From Theobroma cacao (lineage: Eukaryota > Streptophyta > Magnoliopsida > Malvales > Malvaceae), in assembly GCF_000208745.1 (NCBI RefSeq), contig NC_030857.1, forward strand, positions 1,058,188-1,122,187: 64,000 nucleotides of DNA, read 5' to 3'. Position numbers and translations under genes: made by a program. Numbering within the stretch: the first letter of the stretch is position 1; every line of letters begins with the position of its first letter. Below are positions 12,645 to 23,372 of the stretch, one piece after another. The notes below the pieces were generated by a model, which ran no database searches, was not told the origin of the DNA, and saw only the letters and a program-made list of their open reading frames with translations.

Positions 12645-13676
12645 TCAGAGGCAATTCATGGGATAATCACAGAACAAGGCCTCCCAAATCTCGGTGAAGG
12701 CCTCCACGATGATGCCGTGATATTGCCTTGAATTCAAAGAAAGAAAACACTGCAGCAGCTGCTCCAAGTCCTTGGCTTCGAACATCTGCTTCTCCAGTAT
12801 CATTTCCAACATCGACCTCTTGAAGTCCTCGTAAGGGTCCTCCGATTTCTTCACCACCGCCACGCTCTCACTCACCTTCCCTTCCGCCGCCTCGCGGGGC
12901 ATCATCCGCCGCAACATCAAATCCTCGGATGACAGAGCTGACGAAGTTTTTGTCTTTGAAAAGATTGAATTTGATCCTCTGTCTTTCTTTGAACCGAAGC
13001 TTCTCAGTCCTTTCATCTTCTTCGTGTTGTATGCTTTTTTCTTGTTCTTCTTGGTTTCCATGTGGGAGCCCTCGGTTAGACTCTCCAGTGACTGATCCAA
13101 CTCATCAATGGATGAATCGTCCAAGAAGCTTCTTGAAGTAGAGATTAAGGTTTCAGTCTCTTCATTCTCGGCTTCTTCGCTACTGAAACATCCACTGTCA
13201 CGTGATGAAACGCTCGCGATTGCCTTCACTCTCTCCATCTTCTTTTCCTTCTTCTTCACCGATATATCTCCATTACGCCCATCAGAAAATGACGCTTCAT
13301 AGTTTTCCCTTTGAAGCTTCGACTTCTGAGCTTTTGCCACTATGTTCAACCGAGTTGCTTCTTTCTTCCACGAGTAGTCAGATGACTCAAAGCTTACGTC
13401 CGGGGACAAGTACTGAGTGCATGATCTTGCCCGGCAGCCGCATCCGACTGATGCTATCTTCGGTGACAAGCGGCGTTTGATGAAGGAATGGTCTGGTGTC
13501 GACGGTGGCGGGGCAGGGAAGTTCGGATAGCCGATGTCTAACGCTTTAGGATTCACCGGAGAAATCCGATGAATTACCGGGACTGGAGTCTCCGGCAAAT
13601 TGGAAGGTTTCTTTGATCGACATAACTGGAAAGATGGTATAACACGAGAAAGCTTGTGCTTGAAACGTTTAGCCAT
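12645..13676 (-). CDS. OFP: OVATE family protein (transcriptional repressor)
   Basis: A single-exon gene of 343 residues, as expected for plant OFPs. The N-terminus MAKRFKHKLSRVIPSFQLC is the basic DNA-binding-like segment found in OFP6/7/8-type members. The middle is Ser/Lys-rich. The C-terminal OVATE domain spans about residues 270-335, with DPYEDFKRSMLEMI, LEQLLQCFLSLNS and HGIIVEAFTEIW. OFPs act in the nucleus as repressors, bind KNOX/BELL homeodomain proteins and affect organ shape and secondary wall formation. I place it nearest OFP7/OFP8 by the N-terminus, but the subfamily is not certain. It is convergent with the gene at 7713 and followed upstream by a long spacer. Confidence 0.92.
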   Translation of the reverse strand: MAKRFKHKLSRVIPSFQLCRSKKPSNLPETPVPVIHRISPVNPKALDIGYPNFPAPPPSTPDHSFIKRRLSPKIASVGCGCRARSCTQYLSPDVSFESSDYSWKKEATRLNIVAKAQKSKLQRENYEASFSDGRNGDISVKKKEKKMERVKAIASVSSRDSGCFSSEEAENEETETLISTSRSFLDDSSIDELDQSLESLTEGSHMETKKNKKKAYNTKKMKGLRSFGSKKDRGSNSIFSKTKTSSALSSEDLMLRRMMPREAAEGKVSESVAVVKKSEDPYEDFKRSMLEMILEKQMFEAKDLEQLLQCFLSLNSRQYHGIIVEAFTEIWEALFCDYPMNCL

Positions 13677-16136
13677 CCCTGGAAATCAGGTGTACTCTCC
13701 CTGTAATTTTTTGTTTACAAACTACAAAGTCTTGAGGCTTTCCAGGACCCAAGTCGATCTATATAACAGAGAAAGGCCGGCCTGGCCGTATAGAAAAATA
13801 CAATAACATCTCTATTCAATACAATTAACTGACCAAATCCAAGTGATGACATGAAATCAGGTTTACACACTCTGAAAGCTACGTAAAATTCCTTAGCGAA
13901 ACGTTGTGTTCGAAGACGTCTGTACATTAGGTGGGTGGTCAATGTTAGAAAAACCAGCTCCCTCTCTGTAAAATCTACTTTTAGCTAGAGAGTGTCTGTA
14001 ATAAGCACGTATTCATACAATTAAAGTAAAATCGTAAACTTCTATGTCAGGTTCTCTGTATTGTTGTGTTGGTCTTTAATGGCAACATCCCTCCAACCCC
14101 AAAGGGCAAAGGGTCGAACTTTCTGTCAATTCGTTGTCAACATCATGGAGTAATTGCTGCAGGAGGGTGACAAGCTTTCTTCTAGAAAGGTGGGGAGTCT
14201 TTCTGATATAATTAGTCGATAAGCTTATCGACAAAACCTAACACCGCATTATATGTTTTGTATTGTCTTTCAAAGAATGTCAAGCCTTGCTGAGAATGAA
14301 CCTTTTGCCTTTAAATACTGACACAAACTGATTAAAGCAATTCCATCGTAACTGTGGCGCATGAACATGAACATCCTTCCTATTGGAAACTAGACTCAGG
14401 CAACCGCATTAAACAAAAAACCCAAAATCTTATTCATTCTCCTTAAACAAATTAATGGGGAAATGGGTGAGACTTGGGAGAAGGAAATGGGTGTGTCCAG
14501 CCGTATTTTGAAGCGTTCATCAGAAGCCCCCAAGCACAAACAAACTAAAACTTCTGGGGCCCCCAATCCTGTCGCTGCCAAAGCATGTACGGTTATTGGC
14601 ACTGGTAAGACACGTGGACTAAAATTAAACACTAGAAAACGAAATTGGAAAAATTCTGCTTCAATGCACACGCGTTTTGAACTTTTTGACTGAAACTGAT
14701 CCTAGCTGGAGAAACTAACTACGCCAATGGGAAACATGACCACAGGAGACCACGACAACATGGTTTTGTTTGTTGGGCTGTGGTGTCAGGAGATCCACCA
14801 GGTTGAGGCGTCCGGGCCCCAAAGTTCCAGATTAAAGCAGGAAGAACTGTAGGGAGTCAGTTTTAAATGGGCCAATTTAATTAATTTTGGGCCTTTTCTT
14901 TCAGGTTTTTAATTGACTATTACTTGTATTTTAAGCCATGTTTGTTAAATGGAAACCTAATTATTTATTAATTAGTTATATATTCGATATGTACCAACCT
15001 AGGTACCTCTCTATTCATGGTCTATACATGCTTAATTTTGCCTAATTAAGATGAAAAAAAATTGCCAATCAAAGCTATTGAGAGATTATTATTTTTGTGA
15101 TGGGTTCATATTATGAGGTATATATATATAGTATAACTCTAATTAACTAATAATATTGTATTATAACCTTAACTATATATTATAGTCTAATTAAATAATA
15201 ATATTGTATTATTTTTGTTTACTAAAATTCTATAATCATTTAATTTTGAATCAAAATTGTATATTCATTTATATAATATATGGAAATTATTAAAATTTCG
15301 TACCGATGAAGGATTGAGATTTGTATAATTGAACACAATTAATTGTAGGTGAAGTGAATCTTTACTGGTATATATATATATAGATATATATTTGATATAT
15401 CATGCATGTATAAGGGGAAAAAAAAAAAGAAGGAAAAAGTGGATAGAAGGAAACTTGATCTTCCCATGTATGAACCACCTTTTAAATTGATATAAATAGG
15501 GGGGGTCAGGCTCCATGGGGCCTAGGGAGATTACTGTTTCATCACCAAACAGAAGTGCCGAATTGTTTGGTAGTCATGCCAAAGCTCTAAATTAAACAGA
15601 AATTCAGGTACGAAATCTATATAGGATTTTCCTCATTCTTTTTTTCCTAGGGGCAGTCAACTTGCGAAAGGTTTCATCACCTGTCGGCCTGATTGCCGAT
15701 TTGCCATATTGTTAATTCGAACTGGCCAATTACAGGTTGCCACTAGAGCTGATTGATTTGGTTGCATACAAAAATGGGGAATTCCATCTGTGAGATCAGT
15801 ATTGTACCTAAACATAAGACTGCTGCTTTGCTGATGCTGGGCTACCAAATCCCAAATTAAACGAATTACATACCGTTAAAATCGTGCGTGCACGACGAGA
15901 CCTACGGGCAAGGGGCACCTCAAGCCTCAAAAAATCTTCCCTCCCCCAAAGGCCAAGGCTCTGCAAATCATATCTCATTCCAGGTGATTCAACTTGAATC
16001 CTCCAACGCAAAAAGCAAAGTTTCCATTCGAACAACCTCAGGCTCAGAGGGGAAGAGGAAGGAGGAAGGTTTCCTTTCTCTTGCCAGGGCTCCTTTTCCT
16101 CTTTCTCTCCCATTTTGTCTTTCCCTTCCTGTTGCC
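13677..16136. other. Spacer: OVATE and DUF620 promoters
   Basis: 2.46 kb without a supported gene. Overlapping ORFs on both strands at 14396-14693 have no recognisable product. AT-rich tracts with TATA repeats lie at ~15117-15130 and ~15369-15390. The last few hundred bases should contain the DUF620 5' UTR. Confidence 0.4.
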
Positions 16137-17741
16137 ATGATGATAAGGAAGCTGTGTCCTAATCTTGATAAAAAAGATGGCCTGGAGACCGTCCTGGAAG
16201 TGCCCATACCTGAAGAAATGTACACCAAGATGGGCAGCAATGCAGCTTTGCGGTGGCAAAACATGCGTGCCTTGATGAAAGCTCAATCAGCTTTTGACAA
16301 GTCAACCCATCTCCAAGCTAAATCAGACAATGAGTTCTTGGCGTTGCTTAAGATTGTTGGCGCCCCTCTCATCCCTTTCCAGGTTCATTTGGAGAATTAC
16401 ACACTTTCAGGTCCCCTGAATTCGAAAGATTGTTCTATTGTGAGTACAACTCTTCCATATCTTCCTCAATTCCTGGAATATATATATATATATATATATA
16501 TACACACGCACACAGACATAGTACATGATAACAAGATTCTTGTTGTATGAATAGGAAGCTTCTACTGCAAAATATATAGTACAGCAGTATGTAGCCGCTA
16601 CCGGCGGACATTTGGCGTTGAGTTCAATGACCAGCATGTATGCAGTGGGACAGGTGAAAATGCAGGGGTCAGAGATGCAGCAGGGTGATGATAGCGTGCA
16701 TACCCGAGGCAACTGCGAGGTCGGCGGGTTTGTATTATGGCAAAAGAACCCGGATTTGTGGTATTTAGAACTAGTTGTTTCTGGTTTCAAGGTCAGTGCA
16801 GGCAGTGACGGTAAGGTTGCCTGGAACCAGTCGTCCTCACAACCTGGTCAGGCAAATAGAGGCCCTCCACGACCCCTTCGCCGATTCTTCCAGGTAATTT
16901 TCCTCGTTAGATAGTTTTGTTGGTACCTTGATGTAATGAATTTGGTCTGACGGATGTTAGAACCTGAATATTATGATAGAAATCAAGGATGGAGCCGGAT
17001 TCATGATTGTGGAATAATGCCGTTACAAATTGTAAAACTTTTACCTCTTGTAGTTGGCCCCAAAGATTTTCTTATTCTAATTAGTTCTTTAATCAAATCA
17101 AAAACATTGTGAACCCATTATTTCTGGTACCTTGGGCCACGAAAACATATTCACAGAAATAATATGACTGGAACTTTCGTATGGTACTGTCTTATGCTGC
17201 ATTGAATCTAACTTCCATGATATTCACCCTGTGGATTCCTCAGGGCCTGGACCCCAGGTGCACTGCTAGCTTATTCTTAGATGCGGTTTGCATAGGAGAG
17301 CAGGCTATTAACAACGAAGATTGTTTCGTACTCAAGCTTGAAACTGCTGCAAACGCCCTCAAAGTGCAGAGTTCAGCGCAGACAGAAATCATCCATCACA
17401 CAATCTGGGGGTACTTCAGCCAAAGAACAGGACTCCTCGTCAAGTTCGAGGACACGAAGCTGGTCAGGATGAAACCCGTCAAGGGAAACGACAGTGCGTT
17501 TTGGGAGACCAGCGTGGAGACGGTGGTCCAAGATTACAAGTACATCGATGGCATCAACATAGCACACAGTGGGAAGACGATCACGACACTTTACAGATAC
17601 GGGAAGTCATATAATCAGAAGAGGAAGATTGAAGAAACTTGGAGGATCGATGAGGTTGATTTCAACATTTGTGGGTTGTCCAATGAAACCTTCCTGCCTC
17701 CAGCTGATCTCAAGAGAGAGCAAGAAGGTGGAGAGCAATGA
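16137..17741 (+). CDS. DUF620 family protein
   Basis: Three exons, 16137-16439, 16555-16893 and 17244-17741, join in frame to 379 residues. The N-terminus has KLCPNLDKKDGLETVLEVP and MGSNAALRWQNMRALMKAQ, which are hallmarks of the plant DUF620 family. Further matching motifs are YVAATGGHLALSSM, GGFVLWQKNPDLWYLELV, GLDPRCTASLF and the C-terminal WRIDEVDFNI. Biochemical function of the family is unknown. No signal peptide or membrane segment is visible, so the protein is probably soluble. Two adjacent in-frame ATGs (16137 and 16140) could start translation, and I report the first. Intron 1 is short (115 bp) and contains a TA/CA microsatellite. Confidence 0.92.
16477..16515. repeat. TA/CA microsatellite in DUF620 intron 1
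   Basis: About twelve TA units followed by CA-type units, close to the 5' splice site of a 115-bp intron. Likely polymorphic. Confidence 0.9.
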
Positions 17742-17949
17742 TAAGCTTAGATTTCCTCTTCCTTTTTTTTCCTTGTAGAAGTTGAAACACAAAGGAAAGT
17801 CGAAGAAAAATGCGTGTACATATAGGTAAATTTGAGAATCGCTTCATTTTTCCATGGCTAATTAAGCTTTTCTGAATTCTTTGTTGGTGGTAAATTTATC
17901 TTGCTATCCCAAGACTAGAACCATAAGCCTACAAAAAACAGTTTAACCT

Positions 17950-18245
17950 CTTGGGCCTGGTGAGGCCCATTTGGCCCATTTTCCTATATTATAGGGGTCC
18001 TTTCAGCCCATTTTCGGAACAAAATCCTGCTAAAGGCCCAAATAAACGGCGCCGCTAAAGTCAACAATGGACACTTCTCAGGAAACAAAAAAAAAAAATG
18101 CTCACTTTGAAAACCCTAAATCCTGTAAACTCTATTTAACCGACTAAAGAGCCCAAGCTTCTTCTCAGCTTGCCGCCTCTGAAGATTTCTCTCTCTCTCT
18201 CTTGATTTTCTTCTCCCTGCACTTGACTTTGGTTAGGAAAACCCT
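17950..18245 (+). promoter_or_regulatory. Site II / telo-box promoter of the snoRNA locus
   Basis: Four site II-type elements (GGCCCA or AGCCCA) lie between ~17966 and 18040. Telo-box motifs AAACCCTAA near 18113 and AAACCCTAG near 18240 follow. This pairing is the known signature of plant snoRNA, ribosomal-protein and other translation-related promoters. Directly downstream lie three C/D-box snoRNAs. Confidence 0.6.
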
Positions 18246-18524
18246 AGCTGGAAATTTCCATCTTATTTTAAATTTCGATTCCTAAAATCATATCAAATTA
18301 CAATTTTTTTTCTTTTCTTGCATCTGTTTACCCTCTCCTTTTTGAAGCAAAACTAAGTAATGCTTAAGGAGATATAACGGATGCAGATAGTGAGAGGTTA
18401 GCTTACCAGCCCATTGCATTATCTTTATTTGCCTTGGTGTCAAATGGACTTACCGACATTTCTTTTTGGAAGAAAAATTACTGTTGTTTGCTTAGTTTAT
18501 AAATCTAAGTAGAAGCTTTCGTTG

Positions 18525-18610
18525 TTGGCAAGGGATGAATGCTTATCTTATCCTACACTCTGATGAACCGTGTTGATTCAATTTTCCGCTTATTGATATT
18601 CTGATGCCAA
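18525..18610 (+). ncRNA. C/D-box snoRNA A (double guide to 25S rRNA)
   Basis: A perfect 6-bp terminal stem, TTGGCA (18525-18530) with TGCCAA (18605-18610), encloses a degenerate C box GGATGAA, an internal D' box CTGA (18560-18563) fused to a TGATGA-like C' box, and a D box CTGA (18601-18604). The D guide at 18585-18599 is a 15-base perfect complement of the 25S rRNA segment ATATCAATAAGCGGA near its 5' end. The D' guide at 18547-18558 complements GUGUAGGAUAAG, a conserved 25S sequence. By the D+5 rule the targets are a U in AUAUC (about U44 by my recollection of Arabidopsis numbering) and the second U of GUGUAGG. rRNA sequences are from memory. Confidence 0.85.
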
Positions 18611-18665
18611 TTTTTCTTCTAATTTTCTCTTTTTATTTGATTTTTTGGTTGGAATTTTGAAAGTG

Positions 18666-18748
18666 AAGGCAGATGATGTAAAGTTTCTTATCCTACACAC
18701 TGAAACATGAATGTAGACTGATAAACTCCGCTTATTATCTGATGCCTT
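18666..18748 (+). ncRNA. C/D-box snoRNA B (paralogue of A)
   Basis: Terminal stem AAGGCA (18666-18671) with TGCCTT (18743-18748) is again perfect, but its bases differ from snoRNA A. The C box is ATGATGT (18673-18679), D' is CTGA (18700-18703) and D is CTGA (18739-18742). The D' guide (18687-18698) is the same 12 bases as in A. The D guide CTCCGCTTATT (18726-18736) complements AATAAGCGGAG of 25S rRNA, shifted relative to A, so D+5 falls four bases further along (about U48). The pair looks like a local duplication in which one guide kept its target and the other moved. Confidence 0.85.
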
Positions 18749-18829
18749 TTCTTAACTGAGTTTAAGATTCTCTTTTTTTTTACCATTTTCTTTTGTCAAT
18801 TTTTTAATTTTATTTGATTTTAATATTAT

Positions 18830-18920
18830 TTTCAATGATGAGAAGAAGCAGACGGGCGGTCTGAATCTGATGCCATGTTGTATGTCTGCAATTTTCCACA
18901 TGTGGAATTTCTCTGAGTTT
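18830..18920 (+). ncRNA. C/D-box snoRNA C (U43/snR70-like, 18S guide)
   Basis: C box ATGATGA at 18835-18841. A ten-base guide GACGGGCGGT (18851-18860) directly precedes CTGA (18861-18864). The guide is a perfect complement of ACCGCCCGUC, the universal sequence near the 18S rRNA 3' end. D+5 points to the C in ACCGC, the position methylated by U43 in animals and snR70 in yeast. The following TCTGATGC can serve as C'. I take the terminal D box as CTGA at 18913-18916. No clear terminal stem is seen, so the ends are approximate. Confidence 0.7.
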
Positions 18921-18999
18921 CAATTATTTCAATCTTTCTTTGTTTTCTGATTTCTTTTCTTTTGTGAACTTTGTAGTTTAAAGCTGAAAGATTTACCTT

Positions 19000-19086
19000 T
19001 TTATGCAATGATGAAGTTGCTTGAATTATGTCTGGACATATGATATTAGTCTATGATTAGCTATAGCTATGCATCTTCTGAGCAAA
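19000..19086 (+). ncRNA. Possible fourth C/D-box snoRNA, orphan
   Basis: C box ATGATGA at 19008-19014 and D box CTGA at 19078-19081 have correct spacing. They are flanked by only a 3-bp potential stem (TGC/GCA). I could not match either guide region to rRNA or U snRNA sequences I remember, so this may be chance. Confidence 0.25.
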
Positions 19087-20030
19087 GTATTATCAATCTA
19101 TATGGTTGTATGGTGAAATAACACTTGAAATAGATTTGGGTTTGTGAAGTTCTTACTTATGGACTTGCAGCACTGATGGTCCTTGGTTTTATTTGGAATG
19201 TATCTTGAGTTTAGTCTGCTTGTTTGTGGTAAATACTTTGTGTTTAATGCTAGACAAATATCAGGTTTTGTAAAACGTTTGGTGAACTTGTTATCAACAG
19301 CCTTAAGAGTATTCGTTAAGGTGCTATTTATAGAAATTTCTTTCATATAAAATGCAGTTGTTCACAATTATTGTGATGATTTTCTATGCATTGAATGTAG
19401 ATATTTCTTTAAATAGTAATTTTAACAATTTGCTCTTATGCATTTGGTAACAATTTATCATGCTTCTACATGGATTAAGGCAGAGGACCTTATGACCATG
19501 TGGATGTTGTCCATAAGTTTTTTGAGTTGAGGATTTTAAGATTGTGTAGACTTTTGTAATTCTGGTTGATCAACACCACTGGATTTTCAGCTTTCTAAAA
19601 TCTTTAGGAATATATATATTAGTTTGGGAGCGCATGTTTGATTTTAAGGCTATTTCTAGATGTGTATTTTTTTTTATAACAGGAGATTTGAAGTTCTGAT
19701 AAGCTTGGAATGATCAAGCTAGTTGATACGTGGCCGAGTTGGCTGGATGGCAAAGTGTGGTGCGGGATTTTTGGATCAGTGGTGCAAGGCTGTGGAATTT
19801 TTCTCGCCGCTGCTCTGCATCTCTAAATTGTTTTGGGTTCACATGGGTCTGGTATGGATTTAGTGGGGTGTATTGCAGTGATAGGGTACTTTCAAGTAGC
19901 ACATAGGTTGTGGTTGGTATGCTGCTGTATGTGTAGTACTTTCCCTGCATTTTAATGGATGTAAAGACATTCCATATTTGGTTTACCATCCAATTAAAAT
20001 GCAAGAAAAGTGCCCCACATGTAGTATACT

Positions 20031-21424
20031 AAACTCAAACTTAGTCTTAGTTAATTGTAGATTAATTTAATTGCTTTTATTTTAGCATTGTGTTTAACTG
20101 AACAGATCAAATGTAATTCAATGGAGATCTATTAATGAATTATTGTTGATATTGGCTTTATGTTTTATTGCCCTTTCTATCACCTTCTTTGATTGATTAT
20201 CTTTGTATATTTCATGCTGTGGTTTGATGCTTTGATATGCTTTGGGTGGGTGGCTTCTTTTACTGACCACATGAATGGATGTAAAAGGCTAATCTGTTTA
20301 AAAGATTATGAACTCGACGAAGTCAACAGTTGGGGCCCAATGATGCAGAACAGACAATTGATGTTAAATTTTTGCTACTGTAAAATCCCAGCTTTATCTG
20401 GCTATGAATGCTTTGTTCCCCCATTGGAATCACAACGGTAGTTGGTTGGTCAAGTGCTTATCCAGAACAATGTGGAAACCACAAACCCACAACTGTAAAG
20501 TGCTTGCCTAACTGCTGGATAAAGCATTATGAGGCTTAGTGGGATCAGGATGGTCTCGCCTATAGTAGAAATGGATGGTCAAATCTAGATCTTCTTACCC
20601 TTGGATATGGTGCTGTAAATCTAAGACAAAGACTGTTGTCCTTTGTGTTGCTGTAATCTTCGTTTGTCTTGGTGGTTTCTACATCATATCTATCCTCAAG
20701 GCAGTCAAGCAGTGGGGACAATGATATGCCCTTTGATCTTGCTATTTACCTGTAAATATTAGCATATGGTTATGGGACTTAGCTTTCCCACCTGCTTTGT
20801 ACTCTGTTAGTAGCTCTTGGAATAAAACAAATAACCCACACTACATAGAAATTTGCCAAAAAAATTACTTAAACATTGTCTTGTAAGACCAAACTAGTTC
20901 AAAGACAGACATTGATTCACTATGGTGGCGTTTGTGTTACTTTGAGATTGTGTACGAGAAAAAGGACAATGTAATGTTCTTCAACATTACGCTTTCTGTC
21001 TTTCATTAAGTCACCATTTAAACATTTATTAACACTAATCATGTTTTAACCCCTATAATTAAACGCATACTTAAGAGCAGCGTCACGATGTAAAAGTCAA
21101 CCTGAGGAAACGCGGTGGTCAAAGGCTAGTAAGACATTAAAGTCGTATGCAACGGCGCCTCGTTGGACCCACCAAGAGCAAAAACAGCGTCGGTTGCGAA
21201 AAGATCTAAAACCAAGCTTTCGTGGCTAAATCTCATGTTAATGGTTTAATTACTACAAAGTCTTCTCTCCCTCCCATTATTATGACACTTCACCTACCTT
21301 TCTGCTCTCTTTTCCACTCCCTCTAATAATAACATTCAATTCTTTCTCTCTGCTCTCTATACCCATCACTGGTTCTAGCAAAAGCAGGCAGGCAGCTTCA
21401 AAAAGTTGTGGTTGAGAGCGGAGA
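20031..21424. other. Spacer upstream of the DUF1195 gene
   Basis: No supported gene. An ORF at 20193-20441 has no recognisable product. The final ~200 bases contain the pyrimidine-rich 5' leader of the DUF1195 gene. Confidence 0.4.
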
Positions 21425-22686
21425 ATGAAGGGCCAGGATTCACCGACAGCGGTTTCGATAGCAATTCCCGTACAGCAACAAACGACAGGCAGTGCGAAAA
21501 AACACAGCTCCGTCGCGGGTTTCTTTGGTAAAAGTGGGTACAAATTCTGGGTCTTGGCTGCAATTCTCTTACTTGCTTTCTGGTCCATGTTCACTGGCTC
21601 TGTTTCTCTCAAATGGTCTTCTGGTGACCTTACTAGATTCTCTGATGACTCTGAGTTCTCTGTCCATGACGATCTCGACGTCCTCGTAAGCAATCAATCT
21701 CTCTCTCTCTCTCTCTCTCCCTCTCTTTCTTTTTCTCTTTGGGATTGACTCGTTTGTTTCATCCTAGGAATTGGAAGAAAGAGAGAAGGTGGTGAGGAAG
21801 ATGTGGAATGTTTATACGCATAGCGCTAGCCTTCGTTTGCCGAAGTTTTGGCTTGAAGCTTTTGAGGCTGCTTATGAATATTTGTCAAGTGATGTTCCTG
21901 GTGTTCGAGACACGGCTATGTCTGAGATTGCCAAATTATCCATGCGCTCCCTGAATCTTGATCCGCTCTCCCCAAAATCAAAGGTCACCATTCTTTTCCT
22001 TTGATATTGATCCCTGTTACATGATTTTGATCTACCCCATAGCTTCATGTAAAGATTAGAGCCTGGTTTCATTCTTTCATTGCTGTGGGCATGAGTTGAA
22101 CTCTAAAGGTTTGGAGAATTTGAGTGCACTGTTCTAAACAAGTAATAGGATCCCGCAATTCAGTGAAGGTGCTGTATTTTAATTATTTTTTTAATGATTA
22201 AAAGGGTTGCTTGTTCCTCTTGGTTGGTTCCCTTCAGATTTAAGTAACATTTCCTGTCAACTCAGAAAAATCCAGGATTTGTCCGAATGCTATGGAAGTT
22301 AGATTCTTTTATTGTTATCAATGCAGAGATTGGTTTATAGTAAAGTTCTGTTAGAAGGGATGCGGGTCTGCAAATGTCCTCTACCTCCTAATAGATAATC
22401 AAATCAGCAATCCTTTTTCTTAATCACTTCTCTAAAATCTTACGATTTTGGGGTTAATTTGGATCTATTTTGCCCATGGTTCGAATAATTTTCCTTTAAT
22501 AACTCGGGAATTTCTCTGCTGTTTTTTTTATTATGAACAAGTCATTTCTTCATATGATGTGACAAATAAGTAGGTTTCTAACATTCGTCACCGTGTTGTA
22601 ACATCCAGAGTACCAGTCAAGGAAGAAAGACTTTGAACCAAGCTGATAAACACAAGGACATATCTGTAACTGGGACTATGCAATAA
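21425..22686 (+). CDS. DUF1195 family membrane protein
   Basis: Three exons, 21425-21685, 21768-21983 and 22609-22686, join in frame to 184 residues. The N-terminus MKGQDSPTAVSIAIP and the single hydrophobic segment KFWVLAAILLLAFWSMFTG (~residues 40-58), followed by SLKWSSG, match the small plant DUF1195 family. A conserved acidic/basic region follows: ELEEREKVVRKMW, LPKFWLEAFEAAYE and PGVRDTAMSEIAK. It is probably a type II single-pass membrane protein. Its function is unknown. The last exon (25 codons, ending GTMQ) is too short to appear as an ORF; its phase and acceptor (CATCCAG) fit. Confidence 0.85.
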
Positions 22687-23372
22687 CAGGAATTCCGCCA
22701 TTCCATACGAGTTGCCAGTTTCACCCTTGCAATCTCTCCTTCTGCTTCAAGTTCGAAGGAAATGGCACACGAAAAGGTTAACTAGTAATTACAATTGCTG
22801 GTGTCCAATTTTTCCCTCCTTCCACCGTTGAATAAGCAGTGGAAGCTTGACGTCTTTGAGCATTGAGATGAAGTTCTCTGTACTAAATTGAAACTGTAAA
22901 AATGGATGCTTTGGGTCAAGTCTAGGTCCTTGGATTGTGGACCAATACACTTATGGAATTTTAATTCTATTTGTACCTGGTGGATATATTGGAGGAAGAA
23001 AAGTGGCCTCCATTTTACTAAATTCCTCTGTTTCTAACATGCAAGATATCTGTATTTCATGTCTTCCTTCATATATGAAATTTTTTAGATGCGTTGAAAC
23101 TTGAAGAATAAACCTGAATACTAATACACAGAGCACACCGCTGTTATAACGAACCTCTCTTGTGATTAAAAATAAATGACTTTACCGCAACTGACATTTT
23201 CTTCAACAAAATCGCTTGAGCAGATTCAAAATTACTGCTGCTGCTGTTACTCACTCTATAAGGAGGAGGGGGAAAAATCCTAAATTAGAACATTTACAAA
23301 CAGAAAATCCAAATGTATTTACACCGTACTCTCGAAAATCTTGTGCCCTCTGAATCTTATCTCTCGAAAATA
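22687..23372. other. Spacer between convergent DUF1195 and EXA1 genes
   Basis: Contains the two 3' UTRs. No further feature recognised. Confidence 0.5.

Larger units (their letters stand above)
18180..20030 (+). ncRNA. Candidate snoRNA host / polycistronic transcript
   Basis: No long ORF exists across this stretch, yet it has a translation-type promoter, three C/D-box genes on one strand within 400 bp, and a good 3' splice site (T-rich tract, ATAACAG) ending at 19682. The segment after that acceptor, to about 20030, looks exon-like and holds only a ~38-codon ORF starting MIKLVDTW. I infer a noncoding precursor, either polycistronic or spliced. Both ends are guesses. Confidence 0.35.

Noticed and set aside
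21280..21693. 137-codon minus-strand ORF opposite DUF1195 exon 1
   Set aside because: Antisense shadow of a real exon; no domain and no splice context.
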